64,000 nt of DNA, taken from assembly GCA_018873245.2 (NCBI GenBank), contig JAEMBT020000001.1, positions 6,290,220 through 6,354,219 on the forward strand, given 5' to 3'. The notes beneath the pieces are model-generated. The model ran no database searches. It was not told where the DNA came from and was given only the letters and a program-made list of their open reading frames with translations. Both the position numbers and the translations under genes were made by a program. The stretch comes from Archegozetes longisetosus. Taxonomy: Eukaryota; Arthropoda; Arachnida; Sarcoptiformes; Trhypochthoniidae. Position 1 is the first letter of the stretch; each line of letters begins with the position of its first letter. Positions 10,730 to 23,123 of the stretch are shown one piece after another.

Positions 10730-11089
10730 TTATACTTTTGAATAGGGAGTGAAAAATTGAAAAACTGATTAATAAAAGACTTGATAAACAACTTGACAAT
10801 AATTGAGTGAATTTTGTATTTATTTTTTATTGTGCGACGCATTTATCGCTTCAACTATTTATCGATTTATTCACGAATATTACGAGTCTTTGGAAAAAGT
10901 GATCGCTTTTCAAGACTAATAAAAGTGAGAAAATTTGTCTTCACTGTCATATCTGAAAAACTGTGGAGAAAAGTGATCGTTTTGCCTCAATTAATATTAG
11001 ATTGAAAATGAATTTAAAGCTGTAAAATAGATGTTTTCGTGTTAACAAAAGTGCTCAATTTGTTGGATTAACTAGTGTTTGGAAAGGTG
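10730..11089 (+). other. Candidate 5'UTR exon with strong splice donor
   Basis: The segment is rich in AAAGTG / GTGAATTTTG words typical of arthropod 5'UTRs, contains no long open frame, and ends GGAAAGGTG|GTAAGTAATT, a near-consensus 5' splice site at 11090. It precedes a recursive-splice-like site at 11705. It could be a noncoding first exon of Tlk (28 kb downstream, same strand) or of an unseen RNA. No promoter motif proves it. Confidence 0.25.
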
Positions 11090-11694
11090 GTAAGTAATTA
11101 GTTGACAAATTTTTGAATTAAATGTTTATCTAATTGAAAATGGATGAAAAAAAGTAGTTTCCATTGATATGCAACTAGAAGTGCTTTTAATATAATACAT
11201 GAATATTAATTAAATATATTTTGGGCGTCTCTTATTCCTAATATTTCCTCATAAAGAGTGAAAGATTAGCCTCAGCTCATTTATTTATAAACTTATAGTT
11301 TATTGTATTCGCTATAAAAGTATTTTTATCCTCTATTCAGGAAAACGTTTAGACATTTTACGGACAAATTTTCTCAACAGAATAAAACTCAGTCATAATC
11401 AGTAATATATCGGATTATTATTACACTTATATCCAGATAATAAGACAAAATTTGACCACTTATCAAATTTTACATTAAATCCTAACTAAATATCAGAAAA
11501 CTTATTGTTTTCAATAAGTTTTTGTCAATAAGATATCTGAAGATATCTGAAGACATCTGAAGGTTAAACAAAACTGAAACTCAATTCAACTAAAGTGAAC
11601 TTTTTGGCAGTGATTGGATTTCGAATTGTCTGGAAGTGAGCAAATGTTTTCTACATTATTTCATCTTTAACTCCTTCGTTGGTAATCAACAGTT

Positions 11695-11710
11695 GATTTT
11701 TTAGGTAAGT
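11695..11710 (+). other. Recursive-splice-like site (TTTTTTAG|GTAAGT)
   Basis: A polypyrimidine run, AG acceptor and immediately adjacent consensus donor GTAAGT form a zero-length-exon ratchet motif, as seen within very long arthropod introns. It lies on the same strand as the 11090 donor. By itself such a motif can occur by chance in AT-rich DNA. Confidence 0.3.
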
Positions 11711-14048
11711 CTAACAAACATTTCTATGTAGTTTACTCTTTAAGAAGTTAAAATCGCTGTCATGCTTTAGTGGTTGACAACTTATTTGGTGCATTTAAAA
11801 AGTTATTGAAAGTAATACTTTTACTAAAAAAGTGATTTAATTACTAAATAATAAAGTTTAAAATTTGTCTATTGCTCAATAAGTGCTGTATTTTACGTAA
11901 TAATCAAAGTGAATGACTAGCGCAATGTTTATACGTGATTATATAGCTTTAATCTCTATTCACAACTTGAGGTACTTGTTTAAAACTCAATTTGAAATTA
12001 TACATACTTTTACCTAATTACTTCTGATATGTTTGATATCCTGTTTATGTAGTTGTGGCTAAGTTTTAGTTGGTTGATGAAGAATACATTTGCTAAACTA
12101 TAAATAATTATTGAAAATGATTCAAATGAAAGTTAATAAAAGTTAATAAAAGTTAACAAAAGTTAACAAGTGTAAAACTAACACTCAAAAAGTATTAGAA
12201 ACCAATGAAACAGATAGAAACTGATATGAGAGGTATGGAAAGAGGTATAACTGAGTAATGTTATAATCTAATTACTGTTTGACTCTTCATAAATGTGCCC
12301 TAATTTGATTTAATTAGAGTACAATTAGATTAGTTTTTTGTTCAAGTCCATTTACAACCGGAACTGCTATCAATCATTTCGTAAGAGAAATGTTCAACTA
12401 TTTAAATATTCATATTTCAATTTTAAACTTATTCATTAAAGTAAGTTTTGGCCCAAATCCTATAATTGACACAATCAATTATCTTAGGTTAGGATTCTAT
12501 CAGTTTGTTGATAAGCGAATTAACTCTTTAACCATAAAAAGACTATAGTTTATAGACATATGTTAAGTAAGTGTAATTTGAAATATAATTAAGTGAGAAA
12601 AACAATAAGCGACACACTATAAACTTATTTCCCTAAGAAACATAGTCTAAGATTGTGAAAGTGTTAAGTGTCTAGATACCTAACTCATATTCTGATTTAG
12701 GCAACAATTTCCTAATACTTGTGTTATATGTAAGTGTGATTAAATCTAAAATGATGTTCTTATGAAATGTTTGTTAGTCAGCGTTTCACTTAAACAATTC
12801 AAATATTGAAATGATTTTCCGTGAACAAAATCATGAAAACGTATAAAAACTTATATATTAATCGCTAGAAATGTTTCACTATTTGTCAATGACTTTGACT
12901 TTTCTCAAGTGCCAAATGTTTAGTAGACAAGAGATAGTAATATATATTAAAAATTGATAACATTATAACATGATATGACAATCTTATGGCTTACGAGATA
13001 ATAACAGCTTTCATATCTACACGACATTTCTGTACCAAAGTAGTCGATTAGGACAACAACAGTTGTTTTCATTTTAGATTTGTTTTGTTTTAAATTAACT
13101 TTCATTCGATAGCTTGACTATAATATATTCAATTGATTGAGATTTAAGAAAAATATTTATAAATAATCACTTTGTACGCATTTATTTACTTGGAGATCAA
13201 AGTCTAATTGCTTGTGAACTACACTAAAAGTTTGAAAGCGATCAATAGTGATTTTCCGTATTAATTAGATAACTAAATATGTAGTAACAATGTCTCCTGT
13301 TTGCGTTGTTGAGTTTCGAAATGGTATTTTATTTAAAACTATAGTGTATGATGCTGATATTTGAAATTATTGAGCAGCTTTCAGCTCTAATTAAATATTT
13401 TTATTAATCAATAGCCCTAAGTAACTAACCATTTATATTCATTAATTAAACTTTTGGAAGGCTTCATATTTTCATCAAATAAAACTAGTCTTTAATAATA
13501 GTTTTTAGGTTTTAGGTCAATAATAATTCGATTTTATGAGTTTTCAATTGAATAAGAATTCTGTGAAAATTCTATTACTTTATATGTTTGTAAAATTTAC
13601 TAAATTCTATTGACTTTTGAATAGATTAAAGAAAAAAAATATCACCTAATGAAACATTTTATTAAAACATCGTCTTAAACACGAAGAGATTTAGGCAGAA
13701 ACTAATCGATAAAAAGTGTGATAAAAGCGTGTATATCAGCAAAACTCTCATTGACCTAAAAATACAGTTCTATTCAAATATGAAGCCTAATCGTTGACTC
13801 GATTTCATTACAATTAAAGCTTATTTCCTATTGAATATAAACTAATTTTCTTTAGACACCATTTAAGATAAACTAATAAATCAAAATCAATTCAAATCAA
13901 TTATAAACTAAAATAATTTGGTAGACAGATAAAACAAAGCAAAAACTTCACTACATTGATAGCATTGTAGCACAACTCTTATTACACATAAAGCAATGTA
14001 TTATTTATATAAAGTTCTGGTTTTCTGGTGATAGACCAGTTCCGATCA
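11711..14048. other. Gene-free sequence
   Basis: AT-rich; apart from the short repeat at 12131 nothing recognisable. No tRNA A/B boxes or coding frames seen. Confidence 0.6.
12131..12172. repeat. 10-bp tandem repeat (AAAGTTAAYA), four copies
   Basis: AAAGTTAATA, AAAGTTAATA, AAAGTTAACA, AAAGTTAACA in direct succession. Confidence 0.8.
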
Positions 14049-14103
14049 GAGAGAGAAAGAGGGGATAAGACGGAAAGAGTCATTGAGAGAGTAGAGGAGA
14101 GTC
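14049..14103. repeat. Purine (GA-rich) tract
   Basis: Interrupted GAGAGAGAAAGAGGGG / GAGAGAGTAGAGGAGAG tract, one of at least eight GA/CT tracts between 14 and 37 kb. Confidence 0.8.
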
Positions 14104-14244
14104 GTACAGACTGATCAGAGCTTTGTTGTCAACTTTTGCTAAACTAGAAAAGAGAAACAGATCTGATAAATGCGTTTTTAGGGGCGAGTAATCATTGCGG
14201 AGGTCTTGTTTGGCACCGGATTCGCTGGCATTTAAATGCCTGAC

Positions 14245-14321
14245 GAGACTGTGTTTAGAGACTGTGTTTAGAGACTGTGTTTAGAGACTGTGTTTAGAGA
14301 CTGTGTTAGAGACTGTGTTTA
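14245..14321. repeat. 13-bp tandem repeat, six copies
   Basis: GAGACTGTGTTTA repeated six times (fifth copy one base short). It sits just after the 14-bp palindrome GGCATTTAAATGCC (about 14227-14240), in one of the few GC-richer patches of the block. Confidence 0.9.
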
Positions 14322-15005
14322 GGGGTTTTCGAGTAGCGCACAATATGCGATACTCTTCTCTTTTATGCTATTTCTAATACCGGTATTTTCACTTTTTTCT
14401 CCTCTTTCTGGGTATTTTAGTCCTCTTTGATTCCTATTTCAGTATTTATTGTTTGCTTCTGTTTTCTATTTTATATTAATGAATATTTGTGTGTATTTTT
14501 GTGTCGATTTATGGCTTTTAAATAGTTTTTAATAAGTTTTTTAGGTTTTTAAACCTTACGCCTTTTAGCAATTATTTATGGTATTTAATTACCAAATGCC
14601 TAATTTATATACAGTGAGAGTATTCTGTATTCGGCTAAATCATCTTTTACTTTGAAATTTTCCATTTCAAACATCTTATGAGAAGTTGAAATTATTTTCA
14701 ATATCAGATAGATTGCTTAAAATAAGTGTTAGAGAAGCATTTAATCTGAAATCTAATCTATTTTAGTATAAGTCACTTATAAATGACGTAATTACCGAAC
14801 TCTTAACTCATGGCTAATAAAGTTTGAGCTCATGTTTATTGTGTATTCTATTGAGGAACAGTATGTAATGAATAAAAGTGAGCAAAAAAACGAATATCAG
14901 TAAAACGTTTGCGATCTCTTACGCCTGGCATCAGAATTGCACAAAAGATTGAATACTATTCAAGAGCATATAGTAATAGAAAGAAAGAGATGGCGAATAG
15001 AAGAT

Positions 15006-15008
<3 letters not shown>
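14322..15008. other. Gene-free sequence
   Basis: AT-rich, no feature recognised. Confidence 0.6.

Positions 15009-15036
<28 letters not shown>
15009..15036. repeat. (GA)n microsatellite
   Basis: Fourteen uninterrupted GA dinucleotides. Confidence 0.95.
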
Positions 15037-15041
<5 letters not shown>

Positions 15042-17490
15042 AGGTAGAAAAACGAGTTAAGAGACGGCAAAAAAGTATGTGTTCAGGGATTTGAACAAAA
15101 AAAACTACATATAGTATAAGAAACCCAAGCAAAACAAAGAGATATTGGACTGTATTTGCATTTTTCTTAAACTTAACTTCTCTTTCCCTTATGACACTAT
15201 CTCTGGCCATATGTGAGAACAAATGTATTTTTCCTTTAGATAAAGCTTTTATTTCGTTACCATTTCTGGAAGAGTTCGGTTGTGAACTCAATGTTATTGT
15301 CCTCGAGACTCACCCACAAAGTTATAATTTATTTGATTTTTATATATATGAAAAGTTTTGACGTAGAGCTCTTTTTATAGCTAGTATTAAAACATCTGTT
15401 AAGTTGAAACTTAGCTAATTTGATAATTATTTCATTTTATATATATATCCCATATATGATCCTATCACATGTTCAAATTAAAGAATAACTTAAGAAATGG
15501 CATAATAGTATTTGTTGACAGTTATACTGTTATTCTATACTAATTAATGATTTGGTTCTATAGTTACAAACTGATTGGTAAATCACTATATAAGTAGTTT
15601 AAATGAGCATCAATTCTTAAGAGACTTGTTGTTAAGACAACTTTGCATTTAAACTCTACTATTCAGTACTCGTATTCATTTTTCAGTATACTCTACATAC
15701 AATGTTAGTTTAATTGTTGAAAAGCTGCTAAATTATAGCCCCTTTGTATTAAATGTTTTATAGCCAGAAACTGATAAATAGCTTATTGTCATCAAAGTCA
15801 TTGCAGAACTACTACTCTCTCCAGTAAGTTACAGTCAGAACTCGTTTCTACTATCAAAACTCAATATTACGTCTATCGCTCATTCGTATACTTTGAGTTA
15901 TTTTATTAACAGTAATACTTTAAAGATTGGTTAGATTTTTGTTAATAAAATTCATATTATCGTCTGGTTTTGCCTACGATTCAAGTTTTACTTCAAAGAT
16001 AATCGTTTTCTGTTGTGATTTAGGTTTGAAAAGTTGACTCTTTTTTTCTAAGCAAAAAGTCTATGAACTAAAATATTTGAAACTCCATACAAGTGAGTTG
16101 AGACATGAGTGAAGACATGAGTGATTTAGAAAAATAACAATTGATAAGAAAAAAATTGAATGTCTAGTCGCCAATAGAGGTTTAGTTAAAACTTAGTAAA
16201 GTTAGAGAAGTAGAAAACTATATCAATCCTTTGCTGGTTTATCATAGAAAGTAAAGGCTGGATCGATATTAGTCTTATATGACATAACAATCATTTGGTA
16301 AGACTTTCTATACCTATGATCCCGTGAGAAATCACTACATTATAAACACTATTTATTATATACTAATGTCCGCCCATTTCTATTAATGTCCGCCCATTTC
16401 AACTCATTTTTTCATAATTTCTATTACTTTTTACACAATTTTTTCCTAACTTGACTTTAGAGACAAACCAATTAAAAGTAGAATTATGTCTAAATTTATA
16501 TACAATCAATGTGTTTTTTGTCACTGTTTTCTTTCTCTAGAAATTATTTCTTAAATTTTATATTTCATTACTTTATTTAATGTACGCTTTTTTCAAGCTT
16601 TTTGTGTGAAATTTATTCATAAATTTTTTATCTTTATTCACATATTTCTAAATCACGATAACTAGAGATAACTTTTGATTTTCTTCCTTCTACGCTCTAA
16701 TTTTCAAATATCAGTAAATCATAAAATCTATACTTTTCTCACGATTTCAATGATTTCTTCATTTTTCTCCCATCAAATCTAATAATTATTGGGCTAATTG
16801 ACAAATTTTGGTCAATAACTTCAAAACGAAAGCTTTGAAAGCAAAGAAACTAAAAATTGATTGAAAAATGGACCTAATTTAAGCTTAGATTTGTAGGAAA
16901 GGGCGTGAAAAAGGGCGTGAAAATGGATGTGAAAATGGACGGTCCACCCATATTTAGACAATAAGTGAGAAAAATATTTAAGAATATGCATAACAGAAAA
17001 GCAAATTGTTCAATCTAAATAATTATATAAAGACCAAAGTTGGAGAAATAGCTTCACTGCTAAATTATGATTATAAAATAAATGATTTGCTGGTAAGTTG
17101 TGGGCGTTGTAGGCGTTTTAAAATTAATTTTTTAGTACAAACCAATCAGAAATTTCAAATTGATTACTTGCCACAAGTTTTTAATATTAGGACTTGATTT
17201 TAAACCAAATTTTACTCTAAGTATATATTTTTAACCTTAAATAACTAGTAAATCACTTAATTAAGAGCTGCTTTTCATTCTTTTCATAGCTTTTAATTTA
17301 CTTAAGTTTTGCCAAAAGAAACAATTTTCTCAAACGTTCTTAAGTGGAATTCCTAACAATTTTTGAGAAGAATTTCTTCTTTCACTCAACACAAAATGTT
17401 CATAATTATTACTTTTTGAGGAATCTAAGTTTTACAACAATATATTTTTGTCACCAATGGTAAAAATGTGGATAATATTAATATTTATTA
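15037..17490. other. Gene-free sequence
   Basis: AT-rich. It contains a 20-bp unit ATTAATGTCCGCCCATTTC-like duplicated in tandem at about 16363-16400. No coding frame supportable. Confidence 0.6.
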
Positions 17491-18132
17491 CAGTCAAAGC
17501 TCGATATGACGAGCACTGAAGGAATAGAAGTTTTATCGAAAGTTAGAATTATGTCAACCTTTATTTTAAGAGGTAATTTTAATACAATCAATAGAAGTAC
17601 TTATTTCTAAAATCCAGTTACTTTCGCCTGAACATTATCCTTAAAGATATTAAAGTCTGAAATTTGATTTTCTATCAAATGGAAGTCTTTGGAGACTGTC
17701 TGAAATTACTAGTGTTTTAGATAATCTCACTCTTATATAAATCTGAAGTTGATAACTTGATTTTAACACTTTTGGGAACTGACCAGAGCTCTATAAGAAA
17801 GAAACGTGTTTTATATTGACTGTGTGTAAGCTTTAATGTAAACTCGTGGCAGTGTCAATTTGTAGTGTCAATTTGCTTGTTATATTGTATAAATGAATCT
17901 GCTTCTTTTAAGAAATGTGTTAACTCATACGTCCTTTACTATGGATTAAAAATACTTTCTATATTCAATTGAATAAAGTATTTTTAATCCATAGTAAAAG
18001 GCCTATTCATTAACGCACTTCCTCAAAAAGTAGGTTCAAATGAAAGCTTTAATAGGTAAATTTATACCGCCACCAGTTTACATAAAGTATGTTCGCTATA
18101 TCGAAACGTGTTTTATATCGAGCTTTTACTGT
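17491..18132. mobile_element. pogo/Tigger-like MITE with internal hairpin
   Basis: The left end CAGTCAAAGCTCGATATGAC (17491) and the right end, whose reverse complement is CAGTAAAAGCTCGATATAAA, resemble the CAGT...ACCTCGATATA termini of pogo/Tigger elements. Second internal repeats (AAACGTGTTTTATAT) occur near 17803 and 18104. The interior holds a near-perfect hairpin (17933-18000). No transposase frame. The flanking TA dinucleotide is clear on the left but decayed on the right. Confidence 0.5.
17933..18000. repeat. Inverted repeat hairpin, 26-bp arms
   Basis: Left arm 17933-17958 and right arm 17975-18000 are reverse complements at 25 of 26 positions around a 16-base loop that is itself palindromic (ATTCAATTGAAT). 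It lies inside the pogo-like MITE. Confidence 0.9.
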
Positions 18133-19189
18133 CTAAGTCAAATGGCTTACTATTGAACAAATTATTCAAATGAATTCAGATATAATGATTTATTATTTTG
18201 AGCAAATTTACCTTATTTTATTATTTATTACCTCTTTTAATTCATTAGTTGTTTATCTTAAACTTGTAATACTAAAATATAATGATTATATTTAATTATT
18301 TTCCCCCTTACACACCTTCAATTTTAACATTCTGGTACTTTATCTCATTACTAACTTAATTAATTCAAATAAATTATGGGCTAGTTTTCCTAAATTATAT
18401 GGTTTTTATCAGTTTTTCTGATTGAAAATCAATTTTACCGGTAAGACACAGTGCTTTAGATAAATTTAATGAGACGCTAATTTTCTTCTAAAATTTCATT
18501 AATTAAATCGATTAATTAATCCTGTAGTAAAGCTTTCATCGACAAGTTTTTTCAAATTTTTCGAGTGTTTTTTCCTTTAAAATGTTTTTTTTATTCTCAC
18601 AAAACATACTTTCGATGAAGTACTTGCCTCGTATTCCAAACTAGTCATACTCTGAGAATGTATCACTCTCTAAACAAAAAAACGCTATGAAAAATGTTGA
18701 TTAATTCATCTGAAATGACGAATGTTTAGTAGTGGAAAACAACACTTTTACTTAGTATATAAAGTGATCAAATCTGAAAATCTTATAAGATTTGAAAATA
18801 GATTTTTATCAAATGGACTAAAAAGATTGTTAGTCCATTCATAAAAATATCAGATCATACTGAAGATGAGAAAACTCATTTCTCAACTTATGGGACTCTG
18901 CTGTGTCTCAATTCATTTGTATATCATATTGAATCGAGACTCGAATTAGATTATACGCCAACATATGAGTCTAAAAACGTCAGCATTCCTTCTCAATAAA
19001 GTTGTTCATATATATCTGTAGTATATTATGCGATCAATTTATTGAGAAAGTGTTAGTTTCAAGTAAGAAAAGGTTAATAACTTTTTAGAGAGCTCTCCAT
19101 CTCTATTTGATCGCAACAATAAATCTCGATTATGACTCATTTTTTAGCTAAATATTAATCCGTTATTCTATTGAAGAATCGATTAGATA
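18133..19189. other. Gene-free sequence
   Basis: AT-rich, no feature recognised. Confidence 0.6.
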
Positions 19190-19312
19190 TTTTATTTGGG
19201 ATATTTAGGATACTTTTGGATGTTTTGGATACTTTAGGATTCATTTGGACATTTAGGATTCTTTTGGATACTTTTGGACATTTAGGATACTTTTGGATAC
19301 ATTTAGCATCCT
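19190..19312. repeat. Degenerate tandem repeat (TTTAGGATAC / TTTTGGATAC)
   Basis: About eleven units of 10-11 bases built on TTTAGGATAC and TTTTGGATAC. It opens a chance reading frame that is low-complexity and not a credible gene. Confidence 0.8.
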
Positions 19313-20484
19313 TTCGTGTGTATAATATGATTCAATATTTCAAACACATGTGATATAATCTTAGCTATAAGTTATAGTAAATAAGTATGCAAATGATTAT
19401 TTTCAAGTAATTTGAAGTATCTCTAGCATAGCAGTGAGTCTATTTTTACCTAATTATGTGTCGAGTTCTATACTATTTAAACCATTGAATCATGAATCTT
19501 ATGACTTATCAAGTCTGACATATTTGCGCGAATCCATTAATCTTAAAATGAAGTTTTGAGCAAAATTTCAAGTGAATTGTCAATATAAATAAGTTTTTCT
19601 TCCGTTACTACTATTTCAAAATCAATCAAAAATTTCGACTCATAAAAATGAGATCACTTCTAGACTTAAAAAGGCACAAGATTTAGAAAACATATAAACT
19701 GTATATAGAAATGAATTTGAAATGAATATAATTTGAGACTTAATGTGGATATTATATATATGATTATCTAGTAATACATCAACGTTTTTATGATGTTTGC
19801 ATTGCTTTGCAGGCTTACTAATACAAAACGTTACGAATGATCCACAACCTGAAACGTTAATGTAACAATTACAAATCCTTAATAGTAGACAATCCTCTTT
19901 TCAAACAACAGGAATGTGGTCAATGAATATATCATAACCAATCATATCATTACTGGTGAAGTCCTTCTTTTGCACTTTACGCAACCTTAACTCTTCACTT
20001 GTAATGTGAATGACCGAACAGGAGGTTAACTATAATTAAAATTAGTCGATAATGTGAGGCGCAACTTCTTCAAAACTTAATTTCAAATCGAAACACATGT
20101 GTCAAGACAAGTTTCTGATATCTATTTAAATAAATCTTATGATCGATTGTAATTGAAATGCGTTTCAAACAGATTTAGCATAACTCTATTAGCTCTGAAT
20201 TTGATTAATTTATCGATAAATTTATTTCTGTTTGTAACCAGTCAATTATGTATTAAATCATTAAGTTAGAGAGGATTGTTGTCTAATACCTTTTGAACCA
20301 CTCCTCATATATTTAATTATGTTATAAATTTGATTATATCTTAAATGTATTCTAATTCTTACTTTTGTCTTAAGGCTATTGTGACAAAGTTCTAAGAATA
20401 GATTTAAATCAATTGATTATTTTCTAAACTTAATTCTACTGAAAAAGTTTCAACAAATTTGACTTTGATTCAAAAGAATGATCG
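19313..20484. other. Gene-free sequence
   Basis: AT-rich, nothing recognised. Confidence 0.6.
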
Positions 20485-20584
20485 TTCAGATACTTTCAGT
20501 TACATTCAGATACCTTCAGATACCTTCAGATACTCTCAGATACTTTCAGTTACTTTCAGATACCTTCAGATACCTTCAGATACT
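20485..20584. repeat. 10-bp minisatellite, ten copies
   Basis: Exactly 100 bases of TTCAGATACY / TTCAGTTACW units in register, every unit ten bases long. Confidence 0.9.
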
Positions 20585-23020
20585 TGCTATTGCAATTAAT
20601 TTTTGTCAATCAGGTAGAAAACTCGATGTGCAATCAATAATTAAAGCAAATTTTTCTTATCATTTTCATGGCATGGGGTGTTGTTTCACAAATGGTTTAT
20701 TTTTTTGAAAAACATTATTCAAAATCTAGACTTGCCTCCAGTTATCATAAGAAGAATATTCATCGATGTCTTCCTACTTATATTAAAAATGAGCGAATAA
20801 TTAGTTAGAAGATAATGAAGTATCTAAAAGAGCATGAGATTTGAAAAACACCAATAAGAGCTAGTAATCGATTGAAGAAAGTTGACTAAAAAAATCGTAT
20901 ATATTGACCCAAAGTTTCTGATGCTAGAGTGACAAAAATATATTTGGATTTACTAGAAATCACTCTCTCCCATATCCCTATGATTTGTGAGCAGTCTGTC
21001 ACTTTATTTCTTAGTTTTTCAAACAATAGCATCAATTCTGCTGTCATATAGTCAGCGAATAGTGATATTTTCATTGAACAGACTCATACTTATTGAGCTA
21101 ATACTTAAACATGTACCTGACCATTAAAGATGATATCTAATTAATGCATGAAAATAACGATCTAATTTGAAATATATGATTGAAAATGACAATAAAAATG
21201 TCATATTCCCTGAGAAGTTGTCGTACTTTTGATTAAGGTATAGTAAAATATGCAGTTATTTGTGACTTTAAGCTGTAAAAAGTTGATCAAACCCTCGGTT
21301 TATGGATGTTTTTTATCTAAATTACAATTATTTAGTATTCAATATACGAGTTTTTGAAATCCGGAATCCGAACATAAGTGTCGCTTTATGCCCAATAACT
21401 TAATTGTAAGCTTCTCAATAAATATTTTCAATGCTAATTAATCATTAAAGCAAATGTTCACCATTTCTGACATGTCTGAATAAGTATTGAACTCTTTCTA
21501 AAAAGATGATTTTTCTATCCATTGGTTCACTTCGTCCATAAGATTTTACAAGTTGTGAAGATGTCAGATTTGGTATATACTATCGATAGTTGAGTTACTT
21601 TCAACTCATCCTAAACTATACCGATGTTTATCAACTTTTGACTTAATATTTACATAAGTAAAACGATGTATGACTAACAAATAACTAGTAGAAAATGTTC
21701 TCACACTTGGGTCATTAAGTGTATTGATAGATTTGAGAAAAACTTGAATCCCGAACAAATAATACTAGTTTTTCAGCTGAAGAGGAATGCGCGCTTTTGG
21801 GCTAATATTCTAGAAATAATCAGATTCTCACATTACTAATTTGATTCACTTTTCGGAACTTGTAGTCTAACTATTTTTTTAAGTTAATTTTTTGGGTAAA
21901 ATTCATTCAATGTTTCATTTCAAACGTGATGTTAATGTTTACTGATTAGAGACATTTGAAATAAGTTTGATTTATAAAGATTTTATATCAAAAGTTATGA
22001 AAGTTATAGCTGTTGTTTAAGTGCTATTAATACAAACATAAGATGAATGAGAATTAGAAAAGAATTTCTAAAAATGTGAATCTAATAATATGAGAAAATA
22101 ATTTATGCTAAGAATAGGTTTGTAGCCAGTTGATTTATAAACTTGAAAAACATTGACTCTTCGGTCACTTAAACGATTAATAAAATAAAATGAAAAACAA
22201 AATAGCAATATCTACTTAAATGATGTTTTTTTGACAAATACTTCGTAATACTTCGTAAGTCCTCAGGGCAGTTAGTTGTCGATAAACTGTTTATGAAAAG
22301 TCGATTATAATTACTAGCATAACAACGAACCACTTTTTATCTCAATTCAAATGAAAACCTAATTAACTCTTTCTAATGATAATTAGATGTGTTTAGGTTG
22401 AAAAGCGAATTAGTCCTTATATTAATTCTGTTATTATAAGAACAAATATGAGAGATTAATATCAATTGAAATGATTTTAATTGATGTGATCGCTTAGAGG
22501 GTTTCGGTATGAGTTCTAAAAGACATTTTTCACGTAAGAAAATATGCGGAAATATATCTCTTTTCATAATTGCTTATTCAATAAGTTGTCTATTTTGTAA
22601 ACTTTCGAAATCTTATTTCAGTTTTTTCTCTTAATGTTTAACAAACTTATTCATCAAACGCTTCAGAGACTAAGATTTTCACTAAATTTTATCATAAGTT
22701 TAGATGAGTTTTGGTTTGAGATTTAGCTACGACTCAATTAGTAGTCATATGTCTGTTATATCCTTCAATTTGGAAGTACTGAAACATTCAATTAATAAAT
22801 CTAAAAATAATTATTCAAAGAAGAAGTCATTGATTTAGTGACTAAACTGGTGAGCATGACTTAACAAACAGATCACCCCTTCTATACCTAAAAAGCAGAT
22901 TTTGACTGAAAGCAAAGCGCATATCAGATGATTCGTTGATCCAATACTCAGTCTGAGGAGAAAATCTCGTATTAATCCATTAATAGGTAGGAGATTTACC
23001 TTGAGAAGTGAATAGACTAC
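20585..23020. other. Gene-free sequence
   Basis: AT-rich, nothing recognised; the short frames present lack protein-like composition. Confidence 0.6.
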
Positions 23021-23123
23021 TCTGTAGACTGAGCAGACTGAGTAGGCTGAGCTGAATGAGCTAGCTGAGCTGAATAAGCAGCTTGAGCTGAATGAGCAGC
23101 CTGAGCTGAATGAGCAGGCTGAA
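23021..23123. repeat. Tandem repeat GAGCTGAATGAGCAGCCT (about 18 bp)
   Basis: Four 16-20-base units based on CTGAGCTGAATGAGCAG, preceded by shorter related words (AGACTGAGCAGACTGAGTAGG). The compositional bias (AGCTG) is unusual for the region. Confidence 0.85.

Noticed and set aside
14956-15291. 111-residue minus-strand frame beside the (GA)14 run
   Set aside because: Its Ser-Leu run comes from the microsatellite; the remainder has no recognisable domain.
20478-20708. 76-residue frame over the 10-bp minisatellite
   Set aside because: Repeat-derived; no start context or homologue, ends in low-complexity AT sequence.
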